Shown here piece after piece: positions 1-7,876 of a DNA stretch of 51,389 nt. This stretch comes from Nitrosomonas sp. GTDB lineage: Bacteria; Pseudomonadota; Gammaproteobacteria; Burkholderiales; Nitrosomonadaceae. The stretch's first letter is position 1. Each line of letters starts with the position of its first letter. Below the pieces are notes generated by a model. The model ran no database searches and was not told the DNA's origin. It saw nothing but the letters and a program-made list of their open reading frames with translations. The DNA lies in contig JAJFJJ010000010.1 of NCBI GenBank assembly GCA_021774195.1, positions 1 through 51,389 on the forward strand. The letters are read 5' to 3'. The translations under genes were made by a program, and so were the position numbers.

Positions 1-1
1 C

Positions 2-64
2 GTACGTGCATTACTAAATCACGTGGAACAGGAAATAATTTTAATAGGAAAGAAGTTTGAGTAA
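2..64 (+). CDS. C-terminal tail of an unidentified protein (cut by window edge)
   Basis: An open frame enters from the left edge and stops at the TAA at 62-64, giving about 20 residues that end in IGKKFE. A second frame (1-60, ending in TGA) is also open, so the choice rests only on more protein-like composition. Too little is visible to name the family. Confidence 0.3.
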   Translation, partial: VRALLNHVEQEIILIGKKFE

Positions 65-140
65 TAATGATCATTATCAATGTTTTTGTCTTGAATCTGT
101 ATGCCAACTCTTTACGTCATTCCGAGCAACACGTCATTGA

Positions 141-376
141 ACCTAAATTCCTCAGTTGGGCGCTAGAAGAACAGCTAACTTTATGAAATTAAAGATAACA
201 TTTTTAATATGATACACACCTCTTGGGTGAGCCTCGCTATGATGTTTGTAGCACGCTATTTTTTCATTTTTGCTGTGTTGCAATTCGTTGCAATAACTCG
301 TTATTACGCCTTATTCCGTCTTGCCAAAAAGAAACAATATCGCACTCTAAACACCATCTAACTGAGGATTTTAGGT
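141..376 (-). mobile_element. MITE-like element, family 1, full copy A
   Basis: This 236-bp non-coding element starts with ACCTAAATTCCTCAGTT and ends with AACTGAGGATTTTAGGT, the same sequence inverted with one mismatch. It is flanked by a direct TGA (138-140 and 377-379), read as a 3-bp target duplication. Its interior is similar, in opposite orientation, to the element at 5737-5977. An internal dyad GCAATAAC..GTTATTAC lies near 290-307. It encodes no transposase, so it would have to be moved in trans by an element with matching ends. A TNA duplication would fit the IS1031 side of the IS5 family, but the parent is not in the window. Confidence 0.75.
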
Positions 377-529
377 TGAAGGTAATAGGTGAAAGCGTTG
401 GGCAAATAAAATGCCTATGCCAATTTAAAAACGGTGGCGGATCGTTCGGTGTTGCAGTTTCTAAGAAATTTCTGACTGAGATGCGAGGCGCTAATATTAA
501 TTTTTTAAATCAGAGGATTAGGAAGTCTA

Positions 530-889
530 ATGCTGAAGTTTTATGGTTATAAAAAATGCAGTACTTGCCGTAAGGCTGAAAAATTTTTTGAACAAGCTAA
601 TATTGCTTATAAGTTTATTGATATTACTGAAAATCCACCAGTTGTAGATGAGTTAGCAGCTATGGCTAAACTTTCTGCGATACCTTTGAAAAAATTCTTC
701 AACACGAGTGGGATTCAGTATAGAGAGTTAAAAATTAAGGCGCAGTTGCCACAGTTAACCGAGTTAGAGGTATTGGCTTTATTAGCGGGTAATGGCCGTT
801 TAATTAAACGACCATTGATTACAGATGGACAAAAAGTTTCTGTGGGCTTTAATCAGGAATTGTTCGCTGAAACATGGACTGGTAATTAG
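530..889 (+). CDS. ArsC/Spx-family thioredoxin-fold protein
   Basis: The 119-residue product has the ArsC/Spx fold signature: an N-terminal beta strand, then a redox CxxC (C10-S-T-C13), and an RPL segment at 94-96 followed by a glycine turn. The CxxC places it in the Spx/MgsR/YffB branch rather than with classical arsenate reductases, which have a single N-terminal Cys. The cellular substrate of this branch in proteobacteria is unclear, so arsenate reduction should not be assumed. The ATG at 530 follows an AGAGGATTAGGAAG stretch that can serve as ribosome binding site. The gene stands alone between two MITE-like elements. Confidence 0.8.
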   Translation: MLKFYGYKKCSTCRKAEKFFEQANIAYKFIDITENPPVVDELAAMAKLSAIPLKKFFNTSGIQYRELKIKAQLPQLTELEVLALLAGNGRLIKRPLITDGQKVSVGFNQELFAETWTGN

Positions 890-952
890 CCTGTCAATTA
901 AAACCGGGTTTTCTGACCTGCTGTGTGCTATTCACCGCAACATGATTCTTCA

Positions 953-1084
953 ACCTAGAATCCTCAGTTGGATAGTGCTTAGAGTGCATGGTTGTTTATT
1001 TATGGCAAGACGCAGTGAGAAGTGAACGAGTTCACAACGAATTGCAACGCAGCAAAAGATAAAGAACAGTGTGCTATAAGCATG
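953..1084 (+). mobile_element. MITE-like element, family 1, half copy C
   Basis: This 132-bp stretch begins with the family-1 terminal sequence (ACCTAGAATCCTCAGTTGG) after a TCA that fits the TNA target pattern. It is nearly identical to the left half of the copy at 5737 for about 130 bp. Similarity stops at the GCAT near 1083 and no right-hand terminal repeat follows, so it is a truncated copy. Its central hairpin differs in sequence from the other copies (GTGAAC/GTTCAC) but is still a dyad. Confidence 0.7.
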
Positions 1085-1174
1085 GATGCCATTTGTTCCT
1101 AAGTGTTTACGCCAAAAGGAGTGCTGGTATACTATTTGCAAATTAAGTTTGTTACATGAGAAAAGGAAAATTAA

Positions 1175-1828
1175 ATGAATGAAGAAATCCCTCCATTAGA
1201 TCCGCACCCGCTGAGTGAGTATGTCGCTTGGGCTGGCGGACGTAATCGTGACCCTATTTTGGGTGTATTGAAAGATAAGCTGCCAAAAGAACCCGAGCGT
1301 ATTTTAGAAATGGCGAGTGGTAGTGGGATGCATATTAATCATTTTGCGCCACATTTTAGCCATTTACATTTTCATCCATCAGAGAAAGATATTGAAGTTT
1401 TTGATAATATTAAAACATTAACCGGTGACCTGGGAAACAATAATATTGCTGATCCAGTACATTTGGATCTGACTGATCCACAGACCTGGTTTAATCCTGG
1501 TCCGGAAAAATCCTTTGCGGCAATATTTTGTATCAATATTTTTCAGGTTGCGCCGATTTCAATTGCCGATGGAATGATGAAATGCGCCGCGCATTTATTA
1601 AAGAATGACGGGTTTTTATTGATATATGGGCCGTTCCAGATCGAAGGTCAGTTTTCTACTGATTCTAATAAGGAGTTTCACGAAACATTAAGCTCCGTTG
1701 GTGTATCGGAATGGGGGCTGAAAGATATTGCCGATTTAAAGAAAGCGGCAGCGGATCATGGCTTGGAACTGAAAGAAAAGATTGATATGCCCAGCAATAA
1801 TTTTTCATTGGTTTTCGGTAAAGTTTAA
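1175..1828 (+). CDS. DUF938 family SAM-dependent methyltransferase-like protein
   Basis: The 217-residue product matches the DUF938 layout. A motif-I-like ILEMASGSGMH (43-53) stands where class I methyltransferases bind SAM, and an HPSE segment (67-70) aligns with the family's W/H-x-PSD motif. The N-terminal GGRNRDPIL is also typical. The substrate of DUF938 proteins is not known to me. An AAAAGG ribosome binding site lies about 8 bases before the ATG. The stop is followed after two bases by the SDR start, so the two are probably one transcript. Confidence 0.82.
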   Translation: MNEEIPPLDPHPLSEYVAWAGGRNRDPILGVLKDKLPKEPERILEMASGSGMHINHFAPHFSHLHFHPSEKDIEVFDNIKTLTGDLGNNNIADPVHLDLTDPQTWFNPGPEKSFAAIFCINIFQVAPISIADGMMKCAAHLLKNDGFLLIYGPFQIEGQFSTDSNKEFHETLSSVGVSEWGLKDIADLKKAAADHGLELKEKIDMPSNNFSLVFGKV

Positions 1829-1830
1829 CC

Positions 1831-2565
1831 ATGCGGAGAACAGGTTCAGCAATTGTTGTAGGGGTTGGGCCTGAACGTGGATTAGGTGCGGCATTGGCCA
1901 TGTGCTTTGCAGAAAAAGGGTTGCATGTTTTTATTGCAGGCCGTAGTGATGAAAGATTGCAGAATATTGCAAAGCTTATTCAGAAAGCAGGTGGTAGTGC
2001 TACACCAGTTGTGACTGATGTCACGGTTGAACAGGATGTCACACATTTGTTTGACCAAGTGCGTAAACGTAATGACGTGATTCAATTGGCTGCTTATAAT
2101 GTGGACAGCAATATTCCAGCGCCTTTTTTGCAGACGGAAGTTACTACATTTACTACCCTATGGCAGCAGAATTGTTTCGGTGCGTTTTTATTTGCCAGAA
2201 AATTGATGGCGATCATGCAAACGCAACAACAAGGGACGGTGTTTTTTACCGGTGCGACTGGCTCATTAAGAGCCAAGCCGCCTTTTACCGCATTCGCATC
2301 GGCTAAAGCAGGTTTGCGGGCGTTGGCACAGGGATTAGCACGAGAATTTTCGCCGCATGGGATTCATGTGGTTCATACGGTGATTGATGGCGTAATTGAT
2401 GGTGATCGTGCACGTAATCAGTTTCCAGAATATGTGCAGGCTAAAGGCTCGGACGGCTTACTACAACTGGAAGCAATCGCACAGACCTACTGGGCCATTC
2501 ATCAACAACCACGCAGTGCATGGACACATGAACTGGATCTGAGGCCATATAAAGAGCCATTTTGA
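1831..2565 (+). CDS. Atypical short-chain dehydrogenase (SDR_c10-like)
   Basis: The 244-residue Rossmann protein has a variant glycine motif, GVGPERGLG (11-19), instead of the canonical TGxxxGxG. At the active site the usual YxxxK reads F155-A-S-A-K159, and the catalytic Ser position carries Ala142. This matches the SDR_c10 subgroup, in which Phe replaces the catalytic Tyr, so the change is a family trait and not local decay. Oxidoreductase activity is therefore doubtful and the substrate is unknown. It starts 2 bp after the DUF938 gene. Confidence 0.85.
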   Translation: MRRTGSAIVVGVGPERGLGAALAMCFAEKGLHVFIAGRSDERLQNIAKLIQKAGGSATPVVTDVTVEQDVTHLFDQVRKRNDVIQLAAYNVDSNIPAPFLQTEVTTFTTLWQQNCFGAFLFARKLMAIMQTQQQGTVFFTGATGSLRAKPPFTAFASAKAGLRALAQGLAREFSPHGIHVVHTVIDGVIDGDRARNQFPEYVQAKGSDGLLQLEAIAQTYWAIHQQPRSAWTHELDLRPYKEPF

Positions 2566-2600
2566 ATCATGATCAGTTCAACATTTTTTAGGAATATATT

Positions 2601-3209
2601 ATGAATGCAGCAATTGACTGGAATTTAGAGGGTAGCTATTTTGAGGCTTGTAATTGCGAAACAGCTTGCCCTTGTGTTTGGTTGCAACCGCCATCGGAAG
2701 GGAACTGCAAGCTATTGGTCGCTTGGCATATTAACTCCGGTTATTTGAGTGATGAAAAGTTGGATGGCTTAAATGTGGCACTGGCTTGCTATTCGCCAGG
2801 GCATATGAAAGAAGGTAACTGGCAGGCGGCATTGTATGTTGATGAGCGTGCCAGTGATGCACAGTTTGATGCCATTACACAGATTTTTGCGGGAAAACTA
2901 GGTGGTCACCCTGCGATTCTGATGAGCTTTGTGACCGAAGTTTGGGGGATTAAGAAAGTTAAAATAGATTATCAGGAAGATGGTAACAAGCGGCAATTGA
3001 TTATCCCGGATATCGCCCAGGCGGAGATTGAAAGTATTCAGGGGATAAAAGGAGGGGAATCGACCATTAGCAACCCACCATTATGTGTGGTGCCGAGCCA
3101 CCCGACAGTGGTTGCAAAGTCAAAAAATTATGAATACCAGGATTATGATAAGGTTTGGAAATTTACCGAACGGAATGGGTATTTCTCTCCGTTTACCTAT
3201 CAGCCCTAG
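2601..3209 (+). CDS. DUF1326 domain protein
   Basis: This 202-residue protein has a cysteine cluster near the N terminus, C17-x-C19-x3-C23-P-C25, characteristic of DUF1326 and suggestive of metal binding. No signal peptide is evident. DUF1326 genes commonly sit beside DUF2182 membrane protein genes, as here, so the two probably act together; their function is not established. A GGAATATATT stretch precedes the ATG. The TAG stop lies exactly at the TA duplicated by the MITE at 3209-3471; the sequence after the element (TAG again) suggests the insertion preserved the original stop. Confidence 0.85.
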   Translation: MNAAIDWNLEGSYFEACNCETACPCVWLQPPSEGNCKLLVAWHINSGYLSDEKLDGLNVALACYSPGHMKEGNWQAALYVDERASDAQFDAITQIFAGKLGGHPAILMSFVTEVWGIKKVKIDYQEDGNKRQLIIPDIAQAEIESIQGIKGGESTISNPPLCVVPSHPTVVAKSKNYEYQDYDKVWKFTERNGYFSPFTYQP

Positions 3210-3471
3210 TACTCCGTCTACTTGATATTGACGGATACAGTTAGTTTTTCAGCGTTTCTGGCAAGGCAGGTTTCGCTGGCAATGGTTATTCCCTTGTCAA
3301 GAGACCTAACACCGCCAGCAACGCTGAAAAGCTAACCCGCAGGGCGATCACAAAATGTCCCGTCACCGCGTTGCAGCACTTGCCAAGGGAATGGCCATTG
3401 TCTGTGTGCTGCGTCATGCGACGAAACATTTTTTAATCGCTGTATCCGTCAATATCAAGTAGAAGCAGTAC
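3209..3471. mobile_element. MITE-like element, family 2 (TA target duplication)
   Basis: A 263-bp non-coding element has 32-bp terminal inverted repeats (3209-3240 and 3440-3471) that match at 30 of 32 positions and include TACTTGATATTGACGGATAC. It is flanked by TA on both sides (3207-3208 and 3472-3473), as for IS630/Tc1-type insertions. The interior has further long inverted pairs, for example CAATGGTTATTCCCTTG near 3282 against CAAGGGAATGGCCATTG near 3384, so the strand can fold into a multi-stem structure. It separates the DUF1326 and DUF2182 genes. Confidence 0.8.
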
Positions 3472-3500
3472 TAGATTTCTTCTCAATTAACTAAATTTGT

Positions 3501-3531
3501 AGACAATCTCTGATTAGAGGTTGTCTTTTTT
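3501..3531 (+). terminator. Rho-independent terminator
   Basis: Stem AGACAATCTC (3501-3510) pairs with GAGGTTGTCT (3517-3526) with one G-T pair, around a 6-base loop, followed directly by a T tract. It most likely ends the DUF1326 transcript. The T tract ends only about 8 bases before the DUF2182 ATG, and the AGAGG that could serve as ribosome binding site lies in the 3' arm. Confidence 0.75.
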
Positions 3532-3538
3532 ATTGCTC

Positions 3539-4291
3539 ATGTCTAAGAGTCAATTAAGTATCTGGGTAACGCTGTTGTTGGTGGTTTTACTCTCCTGGGG
3601 TTATTTGCTCTATGAGTATTGGCAAATGACCAACTTACCAATGTCTGAGATGTGGATGCCGCCATCGGATACGAGCGCGTGGCGATGGGTAGATTTCAGT
3701 TTGGTCTATGTCATGTGGGCGGTCATGATGGCGGCCATGATGTTGCCTTCAGCCATCCCAATGATTTTGGTTTATGCGACCGTATGTCGACAGCGTTATC
3801 AGGCCGCACAGCCATATGTTTTTTTCTTCTCCAGTGCGTATTTATTGGTATGGTTTGGTTTTAGTATTGTGTTAACTTTGTTGCAGTGGCAATTACATGG
3901 CCTGCAGTTTTTGTCTCCCATGATGGATAATCAAAATGAACTCTTAGCAGCGGTGATTTTCTTGCTGGCAGGGGCCTATCAATTTACACCACTAAAGAAT
4001 AAGTTTTTACAAAGCTGTAGAACTCCAATGGGTTTCCTATTAACAGCATGGCGAGATGGCTTAACAGGTGCTTTCAAAATGGGCTTGCGACATGGTGGAA
4101 TGTGCTTAGGTTGTTGTTGGGCACAAATGATGATTATGTTTGCAGTGGGGGTGATGAATGTGTTGGCTATGGTGCTGATTACCCTGTTAGTATTAATTGA
4201 GAAAACCGTGCCATTTAATCCGCAATATTTTTCCAGCGCTGTGGGTATTCTATTTCTGGGCTGGGGTGCCTGGTTGTTGTTACATGCTTGA
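3539..4291 (+). CDS. DUF2182 family membrane protein
   Basis: About 250 residues with six or so hydrophobic segments, rich in Met and Trp. Family marks include the MWAVMMAAMMLPSA segment and a late GMCLGCCWAQMM. DUF2182 is annotated as a predicted metal-binding membrane protein and usually neighbours DUF1326. I chose the ATG at 3539; the frame is open to a TTG at 3521, but that lies in the terminator stem. No good ribosome binding site precedes the ATG, so the start is uncertain. Confidence 0.82.
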   Translation: MSKSQLSIWVTLLLVVLLSWGYLLYEYWQMTNLPMSEMWMPPSDTSAWRWVDFSLVYVMWAVMMAAMMLPSAIPMILVYATVCRQRYQAAQPYVFFFSSAYLLVWFGFSIVLTLLQWQLHGLQFLSPMMDNQNELLAAVIFLLAGAYQFTPLKNKFLQSCRTPMGFLLTAWRDGLTGAFKMGLRHGGMCLGCCWAQMMIMFAVGVMNVLAMVLITLLVLIEKTVPFNPQYFSSAVGILFLGWGAWLLLHA

Positions 4292-4377
4292 GCGTAATTT
4301 TTTATTCATGTTGTACGTTCGATTATTTGTAATAATGTCACTGTAAGCTTTGTTATCTTTCACAACTTTTGATCATT

Positions 4378-5730
4378 ATGAATTCTTCGAATCCGTTATC
4401 ACAGCTTGAAACAGAAACGGCTGCGCCTAGAAAAAATAATTTATTAGGTATCCCTGAATATCAAGACAGACAAGCATTAAATATTGAGCTTAATGCAGAT
4501 TTATTTGAAATGCTTACCACACCAGCTCAGGTCTCTCATTTGGTGTTATTGTCAGATCGTCAATATATTGATCAAGAACGACAATTGATTGCGCAATTAT
4601 GTACACGATATGGTGTGACATTACCGCATGATCATAGCAACATATTTAGCGTTGACCTTGGAGACTTTAGTCTTAGATGGGAGCGGCATACAGAATATTC
4701 CATTTATATGGTGTATCAGCTGACACCTTTTGAAACGCCTTTTGCCCAGACTGCGATTAATCTGGTTCCTAAAGAGTGGCTGGCTAGCCTTCCCGGTGAG
4801 GTTTTGTCTGCAACGCATATTGCATTGGACGACCGATCACGTCCAAAGCGTAGTTTGACGGAACTTTCCAGTATGTTTGTTACCAACACGATTATTGGAT
4901 CAAAGGTTGCTGCCGGGAGTGCCAGTGTTTGGAGTGATAATCAAATCCATGAAGATGGTTTTGGCAGAATTTTGGTTCATGATGAGACGCTACGTAATCG
5001 GCAGGCCGGACGTTTGGTGCAGCGGTTACTGGAAATTGAAACCTATCGTATCTTGGCCATGTTGCCGGTACCCAGTATTCGTTTGATGATCCCGCAGTTG
5101 GCCCATTTTGATCAACGCTTAGCGGAATTAACAGCCAGTAATAAAGACTTGGACAGTATAGAAGATGAGCAACGGTTGTTAGACGGCCTGACTAAATTAG
5201 CTTCGGAAATTGAACGCATATCTGCGCAAACGAGTCATCGGTTAAATGCATCTCGAGTTTATTATGACATCGTTAAGTTGCGTATTACCGAGTTGCGAGA
5301 GGAACGAATTGAAGGGTTGCAAATGTTGCAGGAATTTATGGAGCAGCAATTATCTTCATCCATGGGTACTTGTGACTTGGTTTATTCTAAATTGGAAACG
5401 CTTTCCTTACGTGTTGCCCGCGCGTCAGCATTATTACGGACTCGGGTGGATATTTCCATGGAAGCGCAAATCCGAGATTTATTAAAATCCATGGATAAAC
5501 GCGCACATATGCAATTACGCTTGCAAGAGACGGTTGAAGGCTTGTCGGTTGTGGTGTTGAGTTATTATTTATTGGGAATTGTGGGTTATGGTTTAAAAGC
5601 TGCGAAAGCATCGGGTATGGATGTTAACGTGGATTTATTGACCGGTATCGCCATACCGGTTGTGGTACTTGGTGTGTTTTTTGTGGTGCGTGGTTTACGC
5701 CGTCTAGTTGGTAAACAGCAAAAGGAGTAA
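4378..5730 (+). CDS. DUF3422 family membrane protein
   Basis: The 450-residue protein matches DUF3422, a proteobacterial family of unknown function. The long N-terminal region is soluble with alpha-helical, coiled-coil-like stretches around residues 240-380. Two hydrophobic helices lie near the C terminus (around 385-405 and 420-445), ending in a basic RGLRRLVGK tail. I take the ATG at 4378; an in-frame TTG is at 4369. It is convergent with sdaA and the 241-bp MITE-like element lies between them. Confidence 0.82.
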   Translation: MNSSNPLSQLETETAAPRKNNLLGIPEYQDRQALNIELNADLFEMLTTPAQVSHLVLLSDRQYIDQERQLIAQLCTRYGVTLPHDHSNIFSVDLGDFSLRWERHTEYSIYMVYQLTPFETPFAQTAINLVPKEWLASLPGEVLSATHIALDDRSRPKRSLTELSSMFVTNTIIGSKVAAGSASVWSDNQIHEDGFGRILVHDETLRNRQAGRLVQRLLEIETYRILAMLPVPSIRLMIPQLAHFDQRLAELTASNKDLDSIEDEQRLLDGLTKLASEIERISAQTSHRLNASRVYYDIVKLRITELREERIEGLQMLQEFMEQQLSSSMGTCDLVYSKLETLSLRVARASALLRTRVDISMEAQIRDLLKSMDKRAHMQLRLQETVEGLSVVVLSYYLLGIVGYGLKAAKASGMDVNVDLLTGIAIPVVVLGVFFVVRGLRRLVGKQQKE

Positions 5731-5736
5731 CTTTTA

Positions 5737-5977
5737 ACCTAGAATCCTCAGTTGGATGGTGCTTAGAGTGCATTGTTGTTTATTTTTGGCAAGGCGCAGT
5801 GAAGCGTAATAACTCGTTATTACAATGAATTGCAACGCAGCAAAAGATAAAGAACAGTGTGCTATAAGCATCATAGCGTGGTTCATCTTTAGGGTATGTG
5901 GTATTTGACAAAATATTTGTTTTGTTTCATTTCATAAGATTGGTCATTGCTGAAGCGACCAACTGAGGATTTTAGGT
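5737..5977 (+). mobile_element. MITE-like element, family 1, full copy B
   Basis: A 241-bp element begins ACCTAGAATCCTCAGTTGG and ends with the inverted CCAACTGAGGATTTTAGGT. It is flanked by TTA on both sides (5734-5736 and 5978-5980), a TNA duplication as at copy A. The left half contains a perfect dyad GTAATAAC-TC-GTTATTAC (5811-5828 region). It lies between two convergent genes, 6 bp after the DUF3422 stop and 4 bp beyond the sdaA stop, so transcripts of both genes should run into it. Confidence 0.8.
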
Positions 5978-5981
5978 TTAA

Positions 5982-7421
5982 TTAGCACTCAGTAATGCTG
6001 ACGGCTAATCCGCCCAATGACGTTTCTTTATATTTTACCGACATTTCTAACCCGGTTTGTTTCATTGCGGTGACACAATTGTCTAATGACATGAAATGCT
6101 GCCCATCACCACGAATAGCAAGTGATGAGGCCGTATATGCTTTTATTGCGCCAAAGCCATTGCGCTCAATGCAAGGGACTTGCACCAAACTGCCAACTGG
6201 ATCACAGGTCATACCTAAATGGTGTTCTAATGCGATTTCAGCCGCATTTTCTATTTGCTCGGTTGTTCCACCCTGAATCGCACATAACCCCGCTGCGGCC
6301 ATTGCTGAAGCGGAACCGACCTCACCCTGGCAACCCACTTCTGCGCCTGAAATAGAACTGTTATGTTTGATCAGACCGCCAATTGCACCGGCAACTAATA
6401 GAAAATCCCGCACTTGTTCAGGCGTGGCATTTTCATGTTTAATTGCATAGTAAATGATCGCAGGTATAACACCAGCTGCGCCATTGGTTGGTGCAGTGAC
6501 AACCATGTGACCTGCCGCATTTTCCTCATTTACCGCCATCGCGTAAGCACAAAGCCAATCATTTAAGTTTGCTTTTTGTGGGTTGTCTTGCAATTGTTGA
6601 AATAATGTTTTGGCACGTCTTTTAATATTAAGACCGCCGGGTAAGTGTCCTTCTGTGGCTAAACCATTTTCTATACAAGTTTGCATAGCGTGCCAAATAG
6701 TATCTAGGCCGTTATTTAGCGCTGCCTCACTAATACGTTCCAATTCATTGTTGCGTTTCATAGCGGCAATGGATAAGTGACTATCTGCAGACATTTTCAT
6801 CATTTGATCCGCACAATCAAATGGATAGCCGCAAGAATTAGTTGTTTCCATTTGTAGCGGTGCTACCAGATTGCTTATTTCTGATAATGTGGTGATAAAT
6901 CCGCCACCAATGGAAAAGTAAGTCTCAGTTAGTAGTAAGTGGTTATCTTGTTCAATTTTGGATAAGTCCGGCCTGACTTGAATCTGTTTTGGTAAATTGC
7001 TACTGATCGAATCGAATAATTCAAGAATAATTCCGTTTGGATGCTCTGGTAGTGGCTCACCACGATCAAAAATAATATCTGTCGTCGGAACAAAATGAAT
7101 TTTTTTTGAATCTTCGATCTCAATTGTGTCGCGTTGTGACAGTTCGCTGATTAATTGATTGACATTCTGATTCGCTAGTTCTTGCGGTGTATAGTTGTTG
7201 ATACCAAGAATGATTGCTCGGTCTGTCGCATGCCCCTTTCCGGTAAAAGCTAATGAGCCTTTTAAAGTGCATCGGATATGTGGTTCTGTAATGTTGTGGT
7301 TATCGGTAAGAAATTGTTGTACATGTTGACGAAAATCTCTGGCTGCAACCATTGGTCCCATAGTATGCGAGCTGGATGGGCCAATACCAATTTTAAAAAG
7401 ATCTAGAACGCTGATGAACAT
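5982..7421 (-). CDS. sdaA: L-serine dehydratase (single-chain, iron-sulfur)
   Basis: Deaminates L-serine to pyruvate and ammonia. The 479-residue chain has the N-terminal GIGPSSSHTMGP motif and the NGAAGVIPA segment of the catalytic domain. It has the three cysteines of the Fe-S cluster region (in GAEVGCQGE, GMTCDPVGS and VQVPCIERN). It ends in a C-terminal Cys, the residue that acts as an autoinhibitory tail in the Legionella enzyme. The single chain is the SdaA/B type, not the split Bacillus type. It is slightly longer than the usual 455 residues. Confidence 0.93.
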   Translation of the reverse strand: MFISVLDLFKIGIGPSSSHTMGPMVAARDFRQHVQQFLTDNHNITEPHIRCTLKGSLAFTGKGHATDRAIILGINNYTPQELANQNVNQLISELSQRDTIEIEDSKKIHFVPTTDIIFDRGEPLPEHPNGIILELFDSISSNLPKQIQVRPDLSKIEQDNHLLLTETYFSIGGGFITTLSEISNLVAPLQMETTNSCGYPFDCADQMMKMSADSHLSIAAMKRNNELERISEAALNNGLDTIWHAMQTCIENGLATEGHLPGGLNIKRRAKTLFQQLQDNPQKANLNDWLCAYAMAVNEENAAGHMVVTAPTNGAAGVIPAIIYYAIKHENATPEQVRDFLLVAGAIGGLIKHNSSISGAEVGCQGEVGSASAMAAAGLCAIQGGTTEQIENAAEIALEHHLGMTCDPVGSLVQVPCIERNGFGAIKAYTASSLAIRGDGQHFMSLDNCVTAMKQTGLEMSVKYKETSLGGLAVSITEC

Positions 7422-7876
7422 GAAATAAAGCCTATGGTAATTCTGTTTTTACTAAAGGTTGCTTGAGGATGCGGTTTCTATTAAATATGAACTGAATGTT
7501 GTGCCGATAACAGGCGCGCAACTAGTATGCTATATGTCTGGAACTGACTCAACAGTTTTTTTGTGGTTTTGCAAAAAAATTTGATTTTGATTGGTTTGTT
7601 TGGATGCGTTTATTAATAGATCAAAATAGAAGAATTGTTGCAGCCTGCGCTTTGGTTGGTGCTGTATAGACTTTATTTGATTGGCTTGGATTGGCTTGGA
7701 TTGGCTTGAGCGAAAGCAGCTGATAGTATACAGGCGACAATCACAATTATGATTGGACTATTTTTTTCATGATTGATTTTTTGGTTTGGGGTCAATACCG
7801 GGGCTTTAGCCAATGATGTTTTCGGTTCAATTCTCTCATTTTTCTAATGGATATAAAACGATATTAGGGCGATAAA
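7422..7876. other. Intergenic region between sdaA and the 2-hydroxyacid dehydrogenase
   Basis: About 455 bp without a convincing gene. It should carry the divergent promoters of the two flanking genes; I did not find a clear sigma-70 pair. The one striking feature is a three-fold 10-bp tandem repeat at 7681-7710. Confidence 0.6.
7681..7710 (+). repeat. Tandem repeat, 3 x 10 bp
   Basis: The unit TTGGCTTGGA occurs three times head to tail, the last ending in G instead of A. The 10-bp period matches one helical turn. No function is evident. Confidence 0.8.
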
